From contig NZ_CP069526.1 in assembly GCF_016889705.1 (NCBI RefSeq), positions 8,026,001-8,090,000 on the forward strand: a stretch of 64,000 nt of DNA, written 5' to 3'. Under the pieces are notes generated by a model, which worked only from the letters and a program-made list of their open reading frames with translations, was not told the origin of the DNA and made no database searches. Positions 60,587 through 64,000 of this stretch are shown here, piece after piece. The translations under genes were made by a program, and so were the position numbers. Every line of letters begins with the position of its first letter. Position 1 is the first letter of the stretch. The DNA is from Amycolatopsis sp. FDAARGOS 1241 (lineage in GTDB: Bacteria > Actinomycetota > Actinomycetes > Mycobacteriales > Pseudonocardiaceae).

Positions 60587-61517
60587 GGGCGTTGACCACC
60601 CGCGACGGCGACGGCCGCCCCAGCTGCCCGGCCATCCACACGCTCGTCTCGACGAGCCTGCCGAGGTCCACGCCGTGCTCGACGCCCAAGCCCTCCAGCA
60701 GCCACACCAGGTCCTCGGTCGCGAGGTTGCCCGTCGCCGACTCCGCGTACGGGCAGCCGCCGAGCCCGCCGGCCGATGAGTCCACAGTAGACACCCCGGC
60801 GCGCAGCGCGGCTTCGGTGTTGGCGAGCGCCTGCCCGTAGGTGTCGTGGAAGTGCACTGCCAGCGCCTGGACGTCCACACCGGACTCGCCGAACGCCTCG
60901 ACCAGGCGCGTGACCTGGCCGGTGGTCGCGACGCCGATCGTGTCGCCCAGCGACAGCTGCGAACAGCCGAAGTCCAGCAGCCGCTTGCCCGCGCGCACGA
61001 CCTGCTCGGCGGGCACGACGCCCTCCCACGGGTCGCCGAAGCACATCGACAGGTAACCGCGCACCTGAAGGCCCTCGGCGCGGGCGCGCGTGACGACGGG
61101 CTCGAACATCGCGAACTGGTCGTCGAGCGTCGAGTTGAGGTTGCGCTTCGCGAAGGTCTCGGTGGCGCTGGCGAAGATCGCGATGTGCTCCACGCCGGCC
61201 TCGAGCGCGCGGTCGAGGCCACGCTCGTTGGGCACCAGCACCGGGTAACGCACGCCGTCGCGGCGGTCGAGGCCGGCCAGCAGCTCCTCGGCGTCGGCCA
61301 GCTGCGGCACCCACTTCTCGTGCACGAAGCTCGTGGCCTCGAGCGTCCTGAGCCCGGCGCCGGCGAGGCGGTCGAGGAACTCCAGCTTCACCTCGACGGG
61401 CACGACCGACTTCTCGTTCTGCAGGCCGTCGCGCGGGCCGACTTCCCAGATCGTCACCCGCTCCGGCAGGCCGGTGACGGCGACCCGTTCGGGCAGGCCG
61501 AGTTCACGGGCGCCCAC
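60576..61517 (-). CDS. Hydroxymethylglutaryl-CoA lyase
   Basis: Cleaves HMG-CoA to acetyl-CoA and acetoacetate in leucine degradation. The 313-residue TIM-barrel protein has the HMGL signature (EVGPRDGLQNEK at about 28-39), EATSFVHEKWVPQLADAEEL, LSLGDTIGVATTGQV, VHFHDTYGQALANTEAAL and the loop SSAGGLGGCPYAESATGN with the active-site Cys. The GTG at 61517 begins 1 bp after the PH gene stop. It overlaps the GNAT start. Confidence 0.92.
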   Translation of the reverse strand: MGARELGLPERVAVTGLPERVTIWEVGPRDGLQNEKSVVPVEVKLEFLDRLAGAGLRTLEATSFVHEKWVPQLADAEELLAGLDRRDGVRYPVLVPNERGLDRALEAGVEHIAIFASATETFAKRNLNSTLDDQFAMFEPVVTRARAEGLQVRGYLSMCFGDPWEGVVPAEQVVRAGKRLLDFGCSQLSLGDTIGVATTGQVTRLVEAFGESGVDVQALAVHFHDTYGQALANTEAALRAGVSTVDSSAGGLGGCPYAESATGNLATEDLVWLLEGLGVEHGVDLGRLVETSVWMAGQLGRPSPSRVVNALAG

Positions 61518-61518
61518 G

Positions 61519-62106
61519 TCAGCGCCGCCGTCCGCGCGGCGGGTGGTTGCGCGGCAGGGGTTCGGTGCTCTGCGCACCACCCGGCCCCGCACCCGGCTGG
61601 CCCTGGTAATCGTCGTAGGGGTTGTCGTTGACCTCGCGGTAGATCACCGTGTGCACGCGCTCGACCTGGGGGATGTCGTCGAACCGCAGCGGCTCGTCCG
61701 AAGCCGACTCGATGATCAGCGTGCCGCAGCCGAACACGCGGTCCAGCAGCCCGTGCTCGAACTGGACGCTGTTGATGCGCGACATCGGGATGTCGATGCC
61801 CGTGCGCTTCAGCACGCCCTCGCGCGCGATCAGCCGGTCGGTCGTCACGATGAAGTGCGTGGTGCGCCACCGCACGAGCGGTGTCAGGAACAGCCACACC
61901 ACCAGCACGAGCGCGACGACACCGATGGCGATCATGGCCACGTTGTTCCAGGGCGCCGTCGCGTCCTGCGCCAGCAGCAGGAGCCAGACGGCGGCCGCGA
62001 TCGTGATGACGAACGCGACGAACGGGAAGATGAGCATCTTGAAGTGCGGGTGGCTGTGCACCACCACTTCCTCGTTCTGGCTGAGCAAATCGTCCGGATA
62101 GGCCAC
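61519..62106 (-). CDS. PH-domain (DUF304) membrane protein
   Basis: A 195-residue protein: a cytoplasmic lead, two membrane helices at about 26-46 and 55-75 (MLIFPFVAFVITIAAAVWLL; IAIGVVALVLVVWLFL), then a bacterial PH domain (TTHFIVTTDRLIAREGVLKR, IPMSRINSVQFEHGLLDRVFGCGTLIIESASDE). It matches the mycobacterial neighbour of birA (Rv3278c in my memory). GGGGAG precedes the GTG. The tail is basic and disordered. A membrane-linked structural role is likely. Confidence 0.85.
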   Translation of the reverse strand: MAYPDDLLSQNEEVVVHSHPHFKMLIFPFVAFVITIAAAVWLLLLAQDATAPWNNVAMIAIGVVALVLVVWLFLTPLVRWRTTHFIVTTDRLIAREGVLKRTGIDIPMSRINSVQFEHGLLDRVFGCGTLIIESASDEPLRFDDIPQVERVHTVIYREVNDNPYDDYQGQPGAGPGGAQSTEPLPRNHPPRGRRR

Positions 62107-62197
62107 GGCGGACGCTCCCCTGGTGTGTGCCGGTGCTGGTGCACTCACCGTACCGGCGCCAGGCGTGCCAGGACCTGCGGACACCAGGTGATTCCAC

Positions 62198-63007
62198 TCA
62201 AGCGGGACGCACGTGCACCACATCCCCCGCGGACACGGTCACGCGGCGGCCGTCGGCCGCGTCGACGAGCAGCCGGCCGCTCGAGTCGATGTCGGCGGCG
62301 CGGCCGGTGAGGGTGGCGTCGCCGGGCAGCTCCACACGCACGTCCTGGCCCAGGGTCGCGCAGTGGGCGCGGTAGTCGTCGAGCAGGCCGGCGGCGGTGA
62401 GGTCACCGGCCGCGGCGCGCCAGCGGCGTTCGAGGTCGTCGAGCCGGGTGAGCAGCGTGAGCGCCACGTGGGTGCGGTCGAGGTCGGCGCCGCCCTGTTC
62501 GGCGAGCGACGTCGCGGGCAGGCCGCCGGGGCCGGCCGGCACGTCTTCGCCGAGGGGCAGCACGTTGAGGCCGATGCCGAGGACGACGGCGGGCTCGGGT
62601 CCGGTGACGGCCTCGGCGAGGATGCCCGCGCACTTCGCGCGGTCCGGCCCGGCGAGCACGTCGTTGGGCCACTTCAGCACCGCGTCGACCCCCAGTTCGG
62701 CGGCGACGCCGCGCACGGCCAGGCCGGCGACCACGGACAGTGAGCCGAGCGCCGCGAACGAGACCCCCGCGGGCCGCAGCGCCACGCTCAGGTACAGCCC
62801 GGCGCCCTTCGGCGAACTCCACGAACGGGCCCGCCGCCCGACGCCCGCGGTCTGCTGTTCGGCGAGCAGCACCGTGCGGTCCGCACCGCCGTTTTCGACG
62901 GCTTCCCGCAGGTCGGCGTTGGTGGAACCGGTGGTGTCCACCACGTCGACCCGGGTGTACCGGGCGGCGAGTCCATCCCGCAGTCGCGCTGCGTCCATGC
63001 CTGACAT
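62198..63007 (-). CDS. birA: Biotin-[acetyl-CoA carboxylase] ligase
   Basis: Attaches biotin to carboxylase carrier proteins. The 269-residue class I enzyme lacks a DNA-binding domain: TTGSTNADLREA, the ATP/biotin loop AEQQTAGVGRRARSWSSPKGAGLYLSV, KWPNDVLAG, CAGILAEAV and IGLNVLPLGEDV, then a C-terminal SH3-like region. The ATG at 63007 has TATTCT 6 nt upstream; an ATG at 62999 is the alternative. The order matches Rv3279c. Confidence 0.93.
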   Translation of the reverse strand: MSGMDAARLRDGLAARYTRVDVVDTTGSTNADLREAVENGGADRTVLLAEQQTAGVGRRARSWSSPKGAGLYLSVALRPAGVSFAALGSLSVVAGLAVRGVAAELGVDAVLKWPNDVLAGPDRAKCAGILAEAVTGPEPAVVLGIGLNVLPLGEDVPAGPGGLPATSLAEQGGADLDRTHVALTLLTRLDDLERRWRAAAGDLTAAGLLDDYRAHCATLGQDVRVELPGDATLTGRAADIDSSGRLLVDAADGRRVTVSAGDVVHVRPA

Positions 63008-63013
63008 GTGCCC

Positions 63014-63041
63014 AGAATATGAGAGTCCCCCTAACGTGCAA
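63014..63041 (-). promoter_or_regulatory. Promoter of birA (leaderless)
   Basis: On the minus strand TTGCAC (-35) and TATTCT (-10) are 16 nt apart, and the -10 ends 6 nt before the ATG at 63007. It is the best-formed leaderless promoter in the window. Confidence 0.55.
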
Positions 63042-63074
63042 GCGACTCGCTCGTTACGCACAGGTGCGCTCTTC

Positions 63075-63080
63075 TAGATT
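63075..63080 (+). promoter_or_regulatory. -10-like box of the leaderless C40 peptidase gene
   Basis: TAGATT ends 7 nt before the GTG at 63088, divergent from birA. No ribosome site. Confidence 0.45.
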
Positions 63081-63087
63081 GGACGCC

Positions 63088-64000
63088 GTGACGCCGCCGG
63101 AACCCGAGCACGACGTCGTGCCCGCCGCCAGGTCGTGGGCGCGCGGCGCCCTCCACCGTGGACTCGTCGCTTTGCCGCTCGTGGCCGGGCTCGTCACCGC
63201 GGGCTGGCTCGTGGCGGACCGTGACCAGCCCGCCCCGCCGGCTGCTGTCGCGGCGGCTGCGGTGACCGGTCCTTCGGTGCTGCAAGTGAGCGCACCCGTC
63301 CCGGCGCGGGAACCCGGGCAGGGCGCGTCGGGTGCCAGTGGCAAGACGCCGCTGCAGCAGTGGGCCGACTTACTGTCCGGACCGCTCGACATCCCCGCGG
63401 CGGCGTTGCTGGGCTACGCCGACGGTGAGCTCGCGCTGCGCTCGGAAGACCCCGGCTGCCACCTGTCCTGGGTGACGCTCGCGGGCGTCGGCGAGGCGAG
63501 TTCCGACCACGGCCGCCAGGGGGCGAACCCGCTGGGCCTGTCGTCGGCGATGTGGAAGAAGTACGGCTCGAAGATCCCCGGTGTCGACGAGCCGGCGCTG
63601 ACCGATGCCGGCTCCGCCTCGGTCGCCGCCGGCCGCGCCCTGTGCGCGAGCGGCGCCGACCTGTCCGAGGGCGCCGGCTGGTGGAAGTCCATCGCGGCGT
63701 ACGCGAGCAAGGACACCGAGCTGTTCCGCCAGCGCGTGCTGGGCAACGCTCAGCTCTACGCCACGCTCTCGCTGGACCCGGCGAAGGCTTCCTCGCCGGC
63801 CGTGCGCGCCACCCGCTTCGCGCTCGGCCAGCTCGGCCTCCCCTACGTCTGGGGTGGCAACGGCCCCGACGCCGGCGCCGCGGGCTTCGACTGCTCAGGC
63901 CTGACCAAAGCGTCGTACGACAGCGCCGGCATCGCCCTGCCCCGCACGGCCGACAGCCAATTCCGCGCCACACCCCGGGTCGCCGGCGAACCCCAGCTGG
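63088..64000 (+). CDS. NlpC/P60 (C40) peptidase, 3' end outside the window
   Basis: At least 304 residues. A short cytoplasmic lead, one membrane helix at about 28-48 (LVALPLVAGLVTAGWLVAD), a Pro/Ala linker, a lysozyme-like helical region (about 85-225, LSWVTLAGVGEASSDHGRQGANPLGLSS) and the start of an NlpC/P60 domain: GLPYVWGGNGPDAGAAGFDCSGLTKASY, with the catalytic Cys in DCSG. It hydrolyses peptidoglycan stem peptides. The active-site His lies past position 64000. Confidence 0.88.
   Translation, partial: MTPPEPEHDVVPAARSWARGALHRGLVALPLVAGLVTAGWLVADRDQPAPPAAVAAAAVTGPSVLQVSAPVPAREPGQGASGASGKTPLQQWADLLSGPLDIPAAALLGYADGELALRSEDPGCHLSWVTLAGVGEASSDHGRQGANPLGLSSAMWKKYGSKIPGVDEPALTDAGSASVAAGRALCASGADLSEGAGWWKSIAAYASKDTELFRQRVLGNAQLYATLSLDPAKASSPAVRATRFALGQLGLPYVWGGNGPDAGAAGFDCSGLTKASYDSAGIALPRTADSQFRATPRVAGEPQL

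Overview
This is a high-GC actinobacterial chromosome segment, most likely Pseudonocardiaceae and Amycolatopsis-like. That placement is inferred from composition, F420 genes, abundant GTG/TTG starts, leaderless start signals and gene order; nothing could be searched. The backbone follows the order I remember for Mycobacterium tuberculosis Rv3261 to Rv3279c: fbiA, fbiB, manB, wbbL, rmlD, an LCP gene, a TIGR03089 gene, an acyl-CoA dehydrogenase, purE, purK, gtrA, a PH-domain gene and birA. Accessory genes, broken genes and repeats sit between these markers. I saw no rRNA, tRNA or CRISPR.

Layout. 1-1624: dapC (cut by the window edge), 7Fe ferredoxin, a small protein. 1684-5824: a GNAT gene, F420 genes fbiA-fbiB, NUDIX, a small membrane peptide, GntR. 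5887-7161: three tandem membrane-anchored Pro/Gln-rich proteins, the middle one broken. 7165-25249: cell-envelope glycan region (GDP-mannose pyrophosphorylase, rhamnosyltransferase WbbL, five further glycosyltransferase genes, rmlD/rmlB, two LCP ligases), interrupted by a DUF3800-like pseudogene, a degenerate repeat array and a hairpin element. 25250-28000: decayed island (transposase remnant, truncated DoxX, broken TetM/OtrA-like gene). 28000-36060: membrane protein, secreted lipase, a duplicated alpha/beta-hydrolase pair beside a divergent TetR gene, aldo/keto reductase, XRE regulator, TPR-like protein. 36061-37980: lower-GC stretch and an IS630-type element inserted in the stop codon of the next gene. 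37977-43230: acyl-CoA dehydrogenase, acyl-CoA synthetase, purE, purK, with two more copies of the hairpin element. 43244-48551: a deletion junction joining two gene remnants, FUSC transporter, isochorismatase-like protein, GT87. 49120-56692: degenerate GGDEF protein, an ECF sigma factor fused to a zinc-finger/membrane/extracellular tail, two gtrA copies, a broken NmrA-like gene, a two-component system. 56729-64000: hisN, HxlR and an F420-type oxidoreductase, a TNT-type toxin candidate with a small overlapping partner, GNAT, HMG-CoA lyase, PH protein, birA and the start of a C40 peptidase.

Functional links. fbiA/fbiB make coenzyme F420 and a luciferase-like F420 oxidoreductase is present. ManB, RmlB/D, WbbL, the glycosyltransferases, GtrA proteins and LCP ligases fit sugar-nucleotide supply, assembly and attachment of an envelope glycan. 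purE/purK act in purine synthesis; birA and HMG-CoA lyase in biotin-dependent and acyl-CoA metabolism.

Most notable signals: (1) a repeated intergenic element whose hairpin arms change in a compensatory way between copies; (2) a TNT toxin/immunity candidate pair; (3) an ECF sigma factor fused to its own membrane tail; (4) sixteen starts with a TANNNT-like box exactly 6-7 nt upstream, two of which reuse the TAG stop codon of the gene before; (5) a repeat array whose unit resembles the 3' end of the adjacent glycosyltransferase gene; (6) about a dozen broken genes on an otherwise conserved backbone, some of which could be assembly errors.
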